DNA of 64,000 nucleotides from Desulfobacteraceae bacterium (GTDB taxonomy: Bacteria > Desulfobacterota > Desulfobacteria > Desulfobacterales > Desulfosarcinaceae): positions 34,631-98,630 of the forward strand of contig QZKV01000074.1 in the NCBI GenBank assembly GCA_003599575.1, given 5' to 3'. A program made the position numbers and the translations under genes. Positions 34,849-42,972 of the stretch are shown piece after piece. A model generated the notes under the pieces. It saw only the letters and a list, made by a program, of their open reading frames with translations, did no database searches and was not told the DNA's origin. Every line of letters begins with the position of its first letter. The stretch's first letter is position 1.

Positions 34849-36417
34849 TCAGGCCACACGCCGGTGGATGCGGTCCAGCTGGCGGGCCATTTTTTCAAGG
34901 GCATCGGTCTGGACGGCAGCCGCAGTTTTGGCCAATTTCTCATCTTTTGCCGCGCCTGCTCGTTGGGCGGCCAATTTTTCACGCTCGGCGGCCCGCTTCT
35001 GACGCAGGGCATCTTCTTCGGCCAGGCGTTTATCGGATTCTGCTTTGGCCTTGGCGGCAGCGTCGGCCTTGGTTTTGGCTTCAGCATCGGCTTTGGCCTT
35101 GGCTTCGGCTTCCGCTTTGGCTTTCGCGGCGGCCTCGGCCTTGGCCTTGGCATCGGCATCGGCTTTGACTTTGGCTTCGGCGTCGGCTTTGGCTTTGGCG
35201 GCCGCTTCCGCCTGGGCCTTGGCCGGGTCTATGGCCTGTGCCGCGGCGGGCTTGGGGGCTTCAGCCTTGGGTGCTTCGGCCTTGGGGGCAGCCGGCTTAG
35301 CCGCTGCGGGTGCAGCCTTGGGCGCTTCGGCTTTGGGTGCTTCTTTCTTGGCAGGCGCCGGTTTGGCGGTTTCTTCTTCGATGGTCAGATTGGGCTTGGG
35401 GGCGATCGCAGCCAGATCGATCGGTTTGGCTCCCAATACCTTTTCGATCGCTTTGACTTGATTGGCGCTGCCGCCGTTCATCATCAGTTCGATATAGCTC
35501 TTGGCCAGACGGATCGATTCGGGATGGCGCATGATCAGGATATCGCTGCCGGCCAGCAGGTAAGTAACGGCACCTACGGCTTCCATGAGAATGCCGCGTT
35601 TTTCGGGGTCGCCCAGGGTGGGGGCTTCGTCAGCCGCCAGCTTGGCTTCCTTGCTCTTCCAGACTTCATTGCCCAGGTTGTTGATGACCGGCAGCTGCAG
35701 TTTGTCGTCGCCTTGTGCCAACGCGGCCATGCGCAACCGTTCCATGACCGAATAGCTGTATTCCAGCCCATATCCCAGACCGCCGGTGGTCGGATCGATG
35801 ATGATCTTCTCCATGGGCACGCCCAGGTTCTCCAGCAGGATGTTGACCTGCTTGGCCAGGTTTACGTCGATGGGCGAAGATGAGATCAGGGTATGGCCGT
35901 AAGCCATGGCCGCGGCGCCGATGCCCTTGTGGTTTTTGTCTTCCACCGGGCCCAAAATCAAATTGGCGCCCTGGTGGTCTTCGGCGATCTGTTTGAGGGT
36001 GGTTTCGTCCTTGGCCGGATTGGCGCAACCCCAAACAATCAAAGGCACCTTGATTGCGCCCAGCACTTTTTTGACTGTGGCCGAGGCTTCCTTGGGGGAA
36101 GCATTGCGGCCGTTGGGATCGGTGCTTTTCAGCTGCAGCACGATGAGTTCGGCGCCGAATTTCTCGACGCACTTTTTGGCCCAGGCGGCCGGATCGTTGA
36201 CCACATCCTTGAAAGGCGCCAACGCCGTTTCAGCCCAGTCCTCCGGCGCCATGTCCCAAATTTCCATAGCAATACGCGGCTTATGGGGCATTTTGCCTTC
36301 GAAATGATAAAACGGATAACCGGTCTCACCGCCGACGACCACGGCCTTGTCCCCTTTTCCAAGGGTCACTTTATGAACGCTGCCGGCATAACTTTCTTTG
36401 TAGAATTCGAAAGCCAA
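34849..36417 (-). CDS. acsD: Corrinoid/iron-sulfur protein small subunit with long Ala/Lys/Glu tail
   Basis: AcsD (beta or delta subunit) pairs with AcsC. Residues 1 to about 345 form the usual TIM barrel (VPLIVWGCANPAKDETTLK, IIIDPTTGGLGYGLEYSYSVMER). From about 346 to 522 runs a low-complexity tail: first a Pro/Ala/Lys linker (KAEAPKAAP-type), then AKAKAEAEAK-type heptad-like repeats (about 400-460) likely to be one long helix, and a basic-amphipathic end. Moorella AcsD is about 320 residues, so the tail is extra. I place the start at TTG 36417 because AAGGAGG lies 5 bases upstream and the product begins MAFEFYKESY as in the family. First gene of the operon. Confidence 0.9.
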   Translation of the reverse strand: MAFEFYKESYAGSVHKVTLGKGDKAVVVGGETGYPFYHFEGKMPHKPRIAMEIWDMAPEDWAETALAPFKDVVNDPAAWAKKCVEKFGAELIVLQLKSTDPNGRNASPKEASATVKKVLGAIKVPLIVWGCANPAKDETTLKQIAEDHQGANLILGPVEDKNHKGIGAAAMAYGHTLISSSPIDVNLAKQVNILLENLGVPMEKIIIDPTTGGLGYGLEYSYSVMERLRMAALAQGDDKLQLPVINNLGNEVWKSKEAKLAADEAPTLGDPEKRGILMEAVGAVTYLLAGSDILIMRHPESIRLAKSYIELMMNGGSANQVKAIEKVLGAKPIDLAAIAPKPNLTIEEETAKPAPAKKEAPKAEAPKAAPAAAKPAAPKAEAPKAEAPKPAAAQAIDPAKAQAEAAAKAKADAEAKVKADADAKAKAEAAAKAKAEAEAKAKADAEAKTKADAAAKAKAESDKRLAEEDALRQKRAAEREKLAAQRAGAAKDEKLAKTAAAVQTDALEKMARQLDRIHRRVA

Positions 36418-37286
36418 AGTTACCTCCTTATGATTAACAATACCGTTTAAAGTTGCAGTCTGGCGAAAATTGGGGGCCACGCCGGGTAGCCCTGCAAAAA
36501 GCCCCTCGATTGCACCGCATACTGGAAGTACGCAGCGGATGTTTTGCTGATCTATATGGATCGGCTTTTTGCGAGTTGATCGATTTCAAGTGATCCTTTC
36601 CATCCTCCTTTCCATGTAATTTTTTTTTTATATATGTTTTTAATTTCCGTATTTGGATGGCTTTCGTACCGGGTGGCTGCGAAATGAACGCAATAAAGGG
36701 CGGCTTGCGGCCGATAAAAAAAGCGCAACAGGACACATCGCGCACTGCATCCGATTTCTTCAGCATGTTTCCATGCTGCGATTTGGCTGTCCCGGGCCAC
36801 CCGTACTGGGGCAACCACGTGTTCCACACGAGGTGCTGCGTTAATATAATCAATCATTCCAATTACTTAAATTTATATTTGGGCCTGCGATAAAGCCAAG
36901 GGATCACATTAATATAGAGGACTTTTTTTTGTCAATAGATATGGTGATACGGGTTGACGATAGCCAACCTCATTCCTCGATACAATCGGGGCACCTTTCC
37001 GGAGATCCTGTTACGCATGAATTGCATTTATATTAAATGGTGAATTAAATTTGACCAAATTCAAGGGATGGTTTAATGTTTCAGCCATAAACCGCAAACC
37101 GCGAACTGCCATACGGACAGTAGCCCAACGGTTTTCGGCTGCTTACAAGTTCCCGCCGTTGGCGGGATCTGGTCCACAACATTCACCACCAACATTTCCA
37201 CGCTATCCACCGAGAGGTGCCGGCCAATCAGTTGACATTGGCCGGCATCCTTCAACTGCCTGAAAGAGAGCCCAGACCGATCCTGA
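36418..37286. other. Long divergent intergenic region between acsD and TRAP genes
   Basis: This 870-base stretch lies between the divergent CODH/ACS and TRAP operons and must carry both promoters. It has AT-rich tracts near 36620 and 36910-36945 and a perfect 7-bp hairpin TCCCGCC-GTT-GGCGGGA near 37151. I find no coding frame with a ribosome-binding site and no named riboswitch. Confidence 0.45.
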
Positions 37287-37829
37287 ATGAAACTGATAAG
37301 AAACATCTGCATTTTCATTGACGCTCTGAATACACTGGTAGGCCGTTTCGTTGCATGGGCGACGGCGCTGCTGGTGGCGGTGGTATTCGTCGATGTGGTG
37401 ATGCGCTATCTGTTCAAGACCAGCTACGTCTTCACCCAGGAGTTTGAATGGCAGCTGTTCGCCTTCATTTTTCTGATGGGCGCCGGCTATACCCTGCTCT
37501 TGGACGGCCATGTGCGCGTGGATATTTTTTATCAGCGCATGAGCACGCGGACCAGGGCCTGGGTCAATCTTCTGGGGGTGCTGTTTTTCCTCATCCCGGG
37601 ATGCCTGATGATCATCATCACCTCCTACGGTTTCGCAATGACCAGTTTCACCATCTTGGAGGGTTCGCCGGACCCGGGCGGTATTCCCTACCGATGGCTG
37701 ATCAAATCGTGCATTCCGGTCGGATTCATCCTCGTTCTGCTGCAAGGCGTATCGATGGGCATCAAGAATCTGTTCACCCTGCTGAATATCCCATTCAATA
37801 AAGACGAACCGGAAGGGAAAAAGGCCTGA
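37287..37829 (+). CDS. TRAP transporter small permease (DctQ)
   Basis: The 180-residue protein has four hydrophobic helices (starting FVAWATALLVAVVFVDVVMRYLF) with the DctQ signature FxxxRYLF...EFEWQLFAFIFLMGAGYTLL. It sits in the inner membrane and joins the large permease and a periplasmic binding protein to import an organic acid driven by Na+ or H+. The stop overlaps the dctM start by one base (TGATG), so the two are translationally coupled. Confidence 0.9.
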   Translation: MKLIRNICIFIDALNTLVGRFVAWATALLVAVVFVDVVMRYLFKTSYVFTQEFEWQLFAFIFLMGAGYTLLLDGHVRVDIFYQRMSTRTRAWVNLLGVLFFLIPGCLMIIITSYGFAMTSFTILEGSPDPGGIPYRWLIKSCIPVGFILVLLQGVSMGIKNLFTLLNIPFNKDEPEGKKA

Positions 37830-39154
37830 TGGAATATCTTGCGGGTTGGATGTTTCTTGCGCTGACCATCCTGCTCATGGCGGGCTTCCCGGTGACCTTC
37901 ACGCTTATGGGGACGGCGCTGCTGTTCGGCCTGATCGGTTTCGGATGGCCTTTGTTCAATTTGCTTCCGCTGCGCATCTGGGGCGTCATGGCCAATGTCA
38001 CGCTGATCGCCGTTCCGCTTTTCGTGTTCATGGGGGTCATGCTGGAGCGCTCCGGTCTGGCCGAGGAGCTGCTCGATACCATGGGGCTGCTTTTCGGCCG
38101 GATCCGCGGCGGGCTGGCCGCTTCCGTGGTGGTGGTGGGCGCCCTGCTGGGGGCTTCCACCGGCATCGTGGGCGCCACGGTGGTTACGATGGGATTACTG
38201 GCCGTGCCGACCATGCTCAAGCGCAATTATAACAAAGCGCTGGCGACGGGCACGGTATCGGCCGCCGGGACCCTGGGCCAGATCATTCCGCCCAGCATCG
38301 TGCTGGTATTGATCGGCGACATTGTCGGCGTTTCGGTCGGAGATCTTTTCATGGGCGCGGTTTTCCCGGGGCTGATTCTGGTGGCGCTCTACATGGCCTA
38401 CATTTTACTGGCTGCGCACCTCAAACCGGTCCTGGCGCCGCCCATTCCACGCGCCGAACTCGCGGCTCTGACGCCGCGCATCATGTTCTCCAAAGTCATA
38501 CGGGCGCTTATTCCGCCGCTGTTTTTGATCGTCATGGTGCTGGGTTCCATTTTTTGGGGAGTGGCTTCTCCCACGGAAGCCGCGGCCGTGGGCGCCGTAG
38601 GCGCGACCTTATTGACATTGGCCAACCGGAAATTCAGTTTTTCGGTCCTCAAGGAAGTCATGCATTCGACCATGCAGCTGACCTGCATGGTCTTCATTAT
38701 CCTGGTCGGCGCGGCCGCTTTCGGTCTGGTGTTCCGTGGTTTGCATGGAGATGATCTTGTGCGCAATTTCCTTGGGACCATGGCGGAAACACATGGCCGG
38801 TGGTTCGTGCTGGCCGTGGTGATGGGGTTGATCTTCGTCATCGGATTTTTTCTGGATTTCATCGAGATCACTTTTATCCATGTCCCGGTTCTGGCGCCTA
38901 TCATGATCGATTTCGGTTTCGATCCGGCCTGGTTCTGCATTCTGATCGCGGTCAACCTGCAAACCTCCTTTATGACGCCTCCGTTTGGTTTCTCGCTGTT
39001 CTATCTGAAAGCGGTGACGCCACCGGAGATTTCTACCGGCCATATCTACCGGGGCATCATCCCTTTCGTTCTCCTGCAGCTCGTCGGATTGATCATTGTT
39101 GTTCTGTTCCCATCCCTGGTGTCATGGTTGCCCGGAGTCTTCTTCTCGCAATAG
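37829..39154 (+). CDS. TRAP transporter large permease (DctM)
   Basis: The 441-residue integral membrane protein has about 12 hydrophobic segments and typical DctM motifs: FPVTFTLMGTALLFG, VAVPLFVFMG-like IAVPLFVFMGVMLERSG, GASTGIVGATVVTMGLLAVPTM and GTLGQIIPPSIVLVL, with the FLDFIEITFIHVPVLAPI segment near the end. It forms the transport channel with the DctQ subunit encoded just before it. The binding protein gene follows 82 bases later. Confidence 0.9.
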   Translation: MEYLAGWMFLALTILLMAGFPVTFTLMGTALLFGLIGFGWPLFNLLPLRIWGVMANVTLIAVPLFVFMGVMLERSGLAEELLDTMGLLFGRIRGGLAASVVVVGALLGASTGIVGATVVTMGLLAVPTMLKRNYNKALATGTVSAAGTLGQIIPPSIVLVLIGDIVGVSVGDLFMGAVFPGLILVALYMAYILLAAHLKPVLAPPIPRAELAALTPRIMFSKVIRALIPPLFLIVMVLGSIFWGVASPTEAAAVGAVGATLLTLANRKFSFSVLKEVMHSTMQLTCMVFIILVGAAAFGLVFRGLHGDDLVRNFLGTMAETHGRWFVLAVVMGLIFVIGFFLDFIEITFIHVPVLAPIMIDFGFDPAWFCILIAVNLQTSFMTPPFGFSLFYLKAVTPPEISTGHIYRGIIPFVLLQLVGLIIVVLFPSLVSWLPGVFFSQ

Positions 39155-39236
39155 TACTTGCGGGTAAAAAGACCCCGTGGGCCGACTTTATTGTTGTTCA
39201 TGATCCATTAACCTTCAACGGAAAGGGGTTTAGTTC

Positions 39237-40340
39237 ATGGAGAGACGAGACTTTCTAAAAAAAGCGAGTATTGGAACCGCTGCCGCTGCGGCTGCAACCG
39301 CTCTCAGCGTGCGGCCGGCCAGGGCGCAAAAATCCTACAACTGGAAGATGGTGACGACTTGGCCGCCCAATCTGCCGGTCCTGCAGACCGGTGCCGACCG
39401 TTTTGCCAAACGTCTGGCCGAGGTGACTGAAGGCCGGATCAAGATTCAGGTGTTTGCCGCCGGCGAACTGGTCCCTGCCCTCAGTGTATTCGATGCCGTA
39501 TCGGCCGGCACGGTCGAAGTCGGCAGCGGCGCAGCTTATTACTGGGCCGGTAAGGTGCCGGCGGGCCAATGGTTCACCACAGTGCCTTTCGGCTTCAATG
39601 CGCAGGGCATCAATGCCTGGTTCTACGGCGGCGGCGGTCTGCAGCTGTGGGAGGAGACATACGCCCCCTTTAATGTGGTCCCCCGGCCCCAGGGCAATAC
39701 CGGTGTACAGATGGGCGGCTGGTTCCGCAAGGAAATCAACAGCACGGCCGATCTCAAAGGGCTGAAAATGCGCATACCCGGTCTGGGCGGCAAGGTGATG
39801 GCCAAAGCAGGCGCCACCGTGGTGCTGCTGCCGGCCGGCGATATTTTTACTTCGCTGGAGCGCGGCGTCATCGATGCCACCGAATGGGTCGGGCCCCTGC
39901 ATGATCTTCGCATGGGTTTTTACAAGGCGGCCAAATACTATTACTACCCGGGCTGGCATGAACCCGGCAGCTGTCTGGAAGTCATTTTCAACAAGAAGGT
40001 GTACGACGGTCTGCCCAAGGATCTGCAGGCGGCCATCGATGCCGTGTCCATGGAGATCAACCTGTGGAGTCTGAGCCAGTTCGAAGCCGGAAACGGCGAA
40101 GCGCTGCAGGATTTGATCACCAAGCACAAGGTCAATCTGGTGAGATTCCCTGATTCGATGATGGATCAATTGCGTAAATTATCCGCAGAGGTACTGGAAG
40201 AGGAAGCACAGAAGGATCCCCAATCACGCAAAGTCCATGACGCTTTCAAAAAATTCAAGGAAAGAGTGGGTGTATGGGGCACGGTGTCTGAACATGCCTT
40301 TTACAATTCGATTGCGGAAAAATACAGCTTGAAAGGATGA
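39237..40340 (+). CDS. TRAP transporter substrate-binding protein (DctP, TakP-like)
   Basis: The 367-residue protein has a twin-arginine-like signal (MERRDFLKKASIG followed by an Ala-rich stretch, cleavage likely after ARAQ). It then carries the DctP fold: WPPNLPVLQTGADRFAKRLAEVTEGRIKIQVFAAGELVP, a ligand Arg in KMRIPGLGGKVM, and DATEWVGPLHDLRMGFYKAAKYYYYPGWHEPG. The last block is like binding proteins for 2-oxo acids (TakP) or similar carboxylates, so the substrate is probably a keto or hydroxy acid. A strong terminator follows, closing the operon. Confidence 0.85.
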   Translation: MERRDFLKKASIGTAAAAAATALSVRPARAQKSYNWKMVTTWPPNLPVLQTGADRFAKRLAEVTEGRIKIQVFAAGELVPALSVFDAVSAGTVEVGSGAAYYWAGKVPAGQWFTTVPFGFNAQGINAWFYGGGGLQLWEETYAPFNVVPRPQGNTGVQMGGWFRKEINSTADLKGLKMRIPGLGGKVMAKAGATVVLLPAGDIFTSLERGVIDATEWVGPLHDLRMGFYKAAKYYYYPGWHEPGSCLEVIFNKKVYDGLPKDLQAAIDAVSMEINLWSLSQFEAGNGEALQDLITKHKVNLVRFPDSMMDQLRKLSAEVLEEEAQKDPQSRKVHDAFKKFKERVGVWGTVSEHAFYNSIAEKYSLKG

Positions 40341-40358
40341 ACCGGGCTTGCTGCGTTG

Positions 40359-40407
40359 GCCCGTTAGCCTTGGCTGAGAATCAGCACGGGTCAACGGGCT
40401 TTTTTTT
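40359..40407 (+). terminator. Rho-independent terminator of the TRAP operon
   Basis: GCCCGTT (40359-40365) pairs with AACGGGC (40393-40399) and is followed by eight T, 18 bases after the dctP stop. Confidence 0.85.
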
Positions 40408-40540
40408 GATATGATGTCTATGCAATGAGAGACCCGCCTATGGGACTCTTGCTTCGGGTCGTTATCGACTCTTATCAGCCGACCAGAGCCTGAAGTGATG
40501 ATCATTGATGAATGCCTATCGGGGACAGCTGCCTGCGCAG

Positions 40541-40660
40541 GGCAATCGCATTTGGAATATGCTTTGCTGTGAGTGGGATAGAAAATCGGCCAATGAATCT
40601 TAAGAGTCGACCGGTCCTGCGGGCCGGGGCAGCTTTGCGCACCGGCAGCCCATTTCAACG
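40541..40660 (+). repeat. ~118-base repeat, copy A (upstream of rmuC)
   Basis: This block is about 96% identical, in reverse orientation, to 42602-42720, and is partly mirrored by 40752-40842. It contains GATAGAAAATCGGCCAATGA and GCGCACCGGCAGCCCATTTC. With the 40752-40842 copy it forms the outer arm of a ~300-base imperfect palindrome before rmuC. Confidence 0.85.
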
Positions 40661-40680
40661 GCCGTTAAGGCTTGCTGCGG

Positions 40681-40721
40681 GCGGCCCGGAAACTCGCTTG
40701 CGCTCAAACAGTCCGGGCCGC
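40681..40721 (+). repeat. REP-like hairpin at the palindrome centre
   Basis: GCGGCCCGGA and TCCGGGCCGC form a perfect 10-bp stem with a 21-base loop (AACTCGCTTGCGCTCAAACA). It sits at the centre of the palindrome made by the flanking repeat copies. A perfect 14-bp palindrome GGGTGGATCCACCC follows at 40889-40902. Confidence 0.7.
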
Positions 40722-40751
40722 TGGTCCTGCGCTGCGCCTAAGCGGCCGTAA

Positions 40752-40842
40752 GAAATGGGCTGCAATGGGTGCCCAAAGCTGCTCCGGCCCGCATGACCTG
40801 CCCGTGGTAGCTCCGCAGGGGGAAATTCCAAATGCGATTGCC
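40752..40842 (-). repeat. ~118-base repeat, degenerate copy C
   Basis: Begins GAAATGGGCTGC and ends CCAAATGCGATTGCC like copy B (42602-42720), but the middle is diverged or deleted. It is inverted relative to copy A, giving the long imperfect palindrome upstream of rmuC. Confidence 0.7.
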
Positions 40843-40988
40843 CTGGCTGCCTGCGGGCCTTGATTGCGGCCAGAGCCGAAATGCAGTAGGGTGGATCCAC
40901 CCAGCGCGGGTGAATCCGTGCCGGGCAAGTCGTCTCACGAGCTAAAGGAATCGGACAAACCGGCAACGGGCTGACGGATAACGGAGCT

Positions 40989-42599
40989 ATGTCGATCTTC
41001 ACCATGGAATATCTGGGAGTGCTGTTGTTTACGGGCGCGGGGATTCTGGTCGGGGCCGTTTTGGCGGGTTGGCTGGTGCGCAACCGTTTGATGCATGCAC
41101 ATGAGCAGCAATTGGCCGCGGCCCGCATCGAGCAAAGCATTGTACAGGAAAAGCTGCTGGCGCATCAGCAGACGATCGAACAATTGCATGTCCAAGCCGC
41201 CCAATCGAGGGAAGAGATGCGCGTGCATCAGCAACGCAATGCAGACTTGCAGGCCTCCAATGCCGCCCTGGAGGTAGGTGTGCGGCGCGTCCCGTTTGTG
41301 GAAAAGGAGTTGGCCCACTTCAAGGAACACTGCGACGGCTTACAGGCTGAACTGCGCCGTGAATCGGCCGCCTTGGCTCAGGCAGTTGAAAAAGCCTCAC
41401 GGCTGGCTAAGGTGGAGGCGGAAAAAGTCCAGCAAGAGGAACAATTGGCGACTCTCCAGCAGCATCTGAGCCAGCATAAAACCCAATTGGCCGAGCTGCG
41501 CACCATACTGGAGGAAGAGCGCAAGCAGTCCGTCGAGAAGATCGCCTTACTCAATGATGCCCGCGATCAACTTAAAAATGAGTTCCAGAATCTGGCCAAC
41601 CGGATTTTCGAAGAAAAGAGCATCAAGTTCGCCGACCAGAATCGGACCGCTGTCGACCATCTCCTGCGCCCGCTGCACGATCAGATCGGAGAATTCAAAC
41701 GGCGGGTCGAGGATGTGTATGACAAGGAAAGCCGCGATCGCACCGCCTTGCACGCTGAAATCCATCATCTCAAAGAGCTCAACCAGCGCATCGGTCAGGA
41801 AGCCCTGAATTTGACCAGAGCCCTGAAAGGGGACAGCAAAGCCCGCGGCAATTGGGGCGAAGTAATTCTGGAACGTGTTCTGGAAGCCTCGGGGCTACAA
41901 AAAGGAAGAGAGTATGATGTCCAGGTGTGCCTGCGTGATGAGGCCGGCAAACGCTATCAACCCGACGTCCTTGTGCGGCTGCCCGAGGGCAAACACATCA
42001 TCATCGATGCCAAAGTTTCGTTAAAGGCGTATGAAGCCTATTACTGCTGCGAGGACGTGCAGGAGAAAGAGCAATATCTCTCGGCCCACATCGAGTCCAT
42101 GCGCACCCATATCCGCATGCTGTCCGCCAAAAGCTATGAAGCGCTGGAAGGTCTGTGCAGTCTCGATTTCACATTGATTTTCGTTCCCATCGAGGCCGCT
42201 TTTCTGGCGGCCGTTGAAAAAGACAGTTCCCTGTTCAGCGAGGCCTTTGAGAAAAACATCCTGGTGGTCAGCCCTTCCACTCTACTGGTTACCCTGCGCA
42301 CCATTCAGAACATCTGGCGCCACGAATATCAGAATCGCAATGCACTGGAGATCGCCAAAAAAGCAGGCGGCTTGTATGACAAGTTCGTCGGTTTTGTAGA
42401 ATCCCTCCAGGAAGTCGGGCGGCAGCTGGAAAAGGCCCGTGAGGCCTATCAAAGCGCCCATTCGCGATTGGTGGACGGGAAAGGCAACCTGGTGAGACGC
42501 AGCCAGGAACTCAGAGATCTGGGCGTCAAGGCGGGCAAGAAATTGCCGCTGAAATTGCTGGACTCGGTCGACTGGGAAAAGGCCGAGGATGTTCCTTAA
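40989..42599 (+). CDS. rmuC: DNA recombination protein RmuC
   Basis: The 536-residue protein has one N-terminal membrane segment (about 8-27, VLLFTGAGILVGAVLAGWLV), a long coiled coil (about 35-215) and the RmuC domain (about 270-490): ARGNWGEVILERVLEASGL, YQPDVLVRLPEGKHIIIDAKVSL and FVPIEAAFLAA. The DVLVRLP...IIDAKVS arrangement is the restriction-endonuclease-like core (D and DAK). RmuC limits recombination between short inverted repeats in E. coli. The gene is itself bracketed by inverted repeats, copies A/C upstream and copy B 2 bases after the stop. Confidence 0.9.
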   Translation: MSIFTMEYLGVLLFTGAGILVGAVLAGWLVRNRLMHAHEQQLAAARIEQSIVQEKLLAHQQTIEQLHVQAAQSREEMRVHQQRNADLQASNAALEVGVRRVPFVEKELAHFKEHCDGLQAELRRESAALAQAVEKASRLAKVEAEKVQQEEQLATLQQHLSQHKTQLAELRTILEEERKQSVEKIALLNDARDQLKNEFQNLANRIFEEKSIKFADQNRTAVDHLLRPLHDQIGEFKRRVEDVYDKESRDRTALHAEIHHLKELNQRIGQEALNLTRALKGDSKARGNWGEVILERVLEASGLQKGREYDVQVCLRDEAGKRYQPDVLVRLPEGKHIIIDAKVSLKAYEAYYCCEDVQEKEQYLSAHIESMRTHIRMLSAKSYEALEGLCSLDFTLIFVPIEAAFLAAVEKDSSLFSEAFEKNILVVSPSTLLVTLRTIQNIWRHEYQNRNALEIAKKAGGLYDKFVGFVESLQEVGRQLEKAREAYQSAHSRLVDGKGNLVRRSQELRDLGVKAGKKLPLKLLDSVDWEKAEDVP

Positions 42600-42601
42600 A
42601 G

Positions 42602-42720
42602 GTTGAAATGGGCTGCCGGTGCGCAAAGCTCCCCCGGCCCGCATGACCGGTCGACTTTTAAGATTCATTGGCCGATTTTCTATCCCACTCACAGCAAAGC
42701 ATTTCCCAAATGCGATTGCC
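42602..42720 (-). repeat. ~118-base repeat, copy B (downstream of rmuC)
   Basis: Starts two bases after the rmuC stop and is the reverse complement of 40541-40660 with about five mismatches. The rest of the gap to 42972 (about 250 bases) precedes the 18-kb plus-strand locus and should hold its promoter; TTGACG occurs near 42866, but no matching -10 box is convincing. Confidence 0.85.
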
Positions 42721-42972
42721 TTACCATTTTCCACTTTTCGGGTTCCTTTTGATCGGTGAACGGGGTAAATCTCGAGCCGGGCCCAGCCGCCCGCGCATAA
42801 GATTTGATGTTACGAATGCGTAAAATCATGTTTTTCTTGACGCGGGACTTCATCAACCAATAAGCTTGACGTACTTTCTCTCAAAAAAGTCTTTGCGCTA
42901 ATAATGCCTTGAGTCGCATATATCTTTAGTTGAAGCAGTCTTTTACATCATCAACGCTATCGCAGCCAACTC

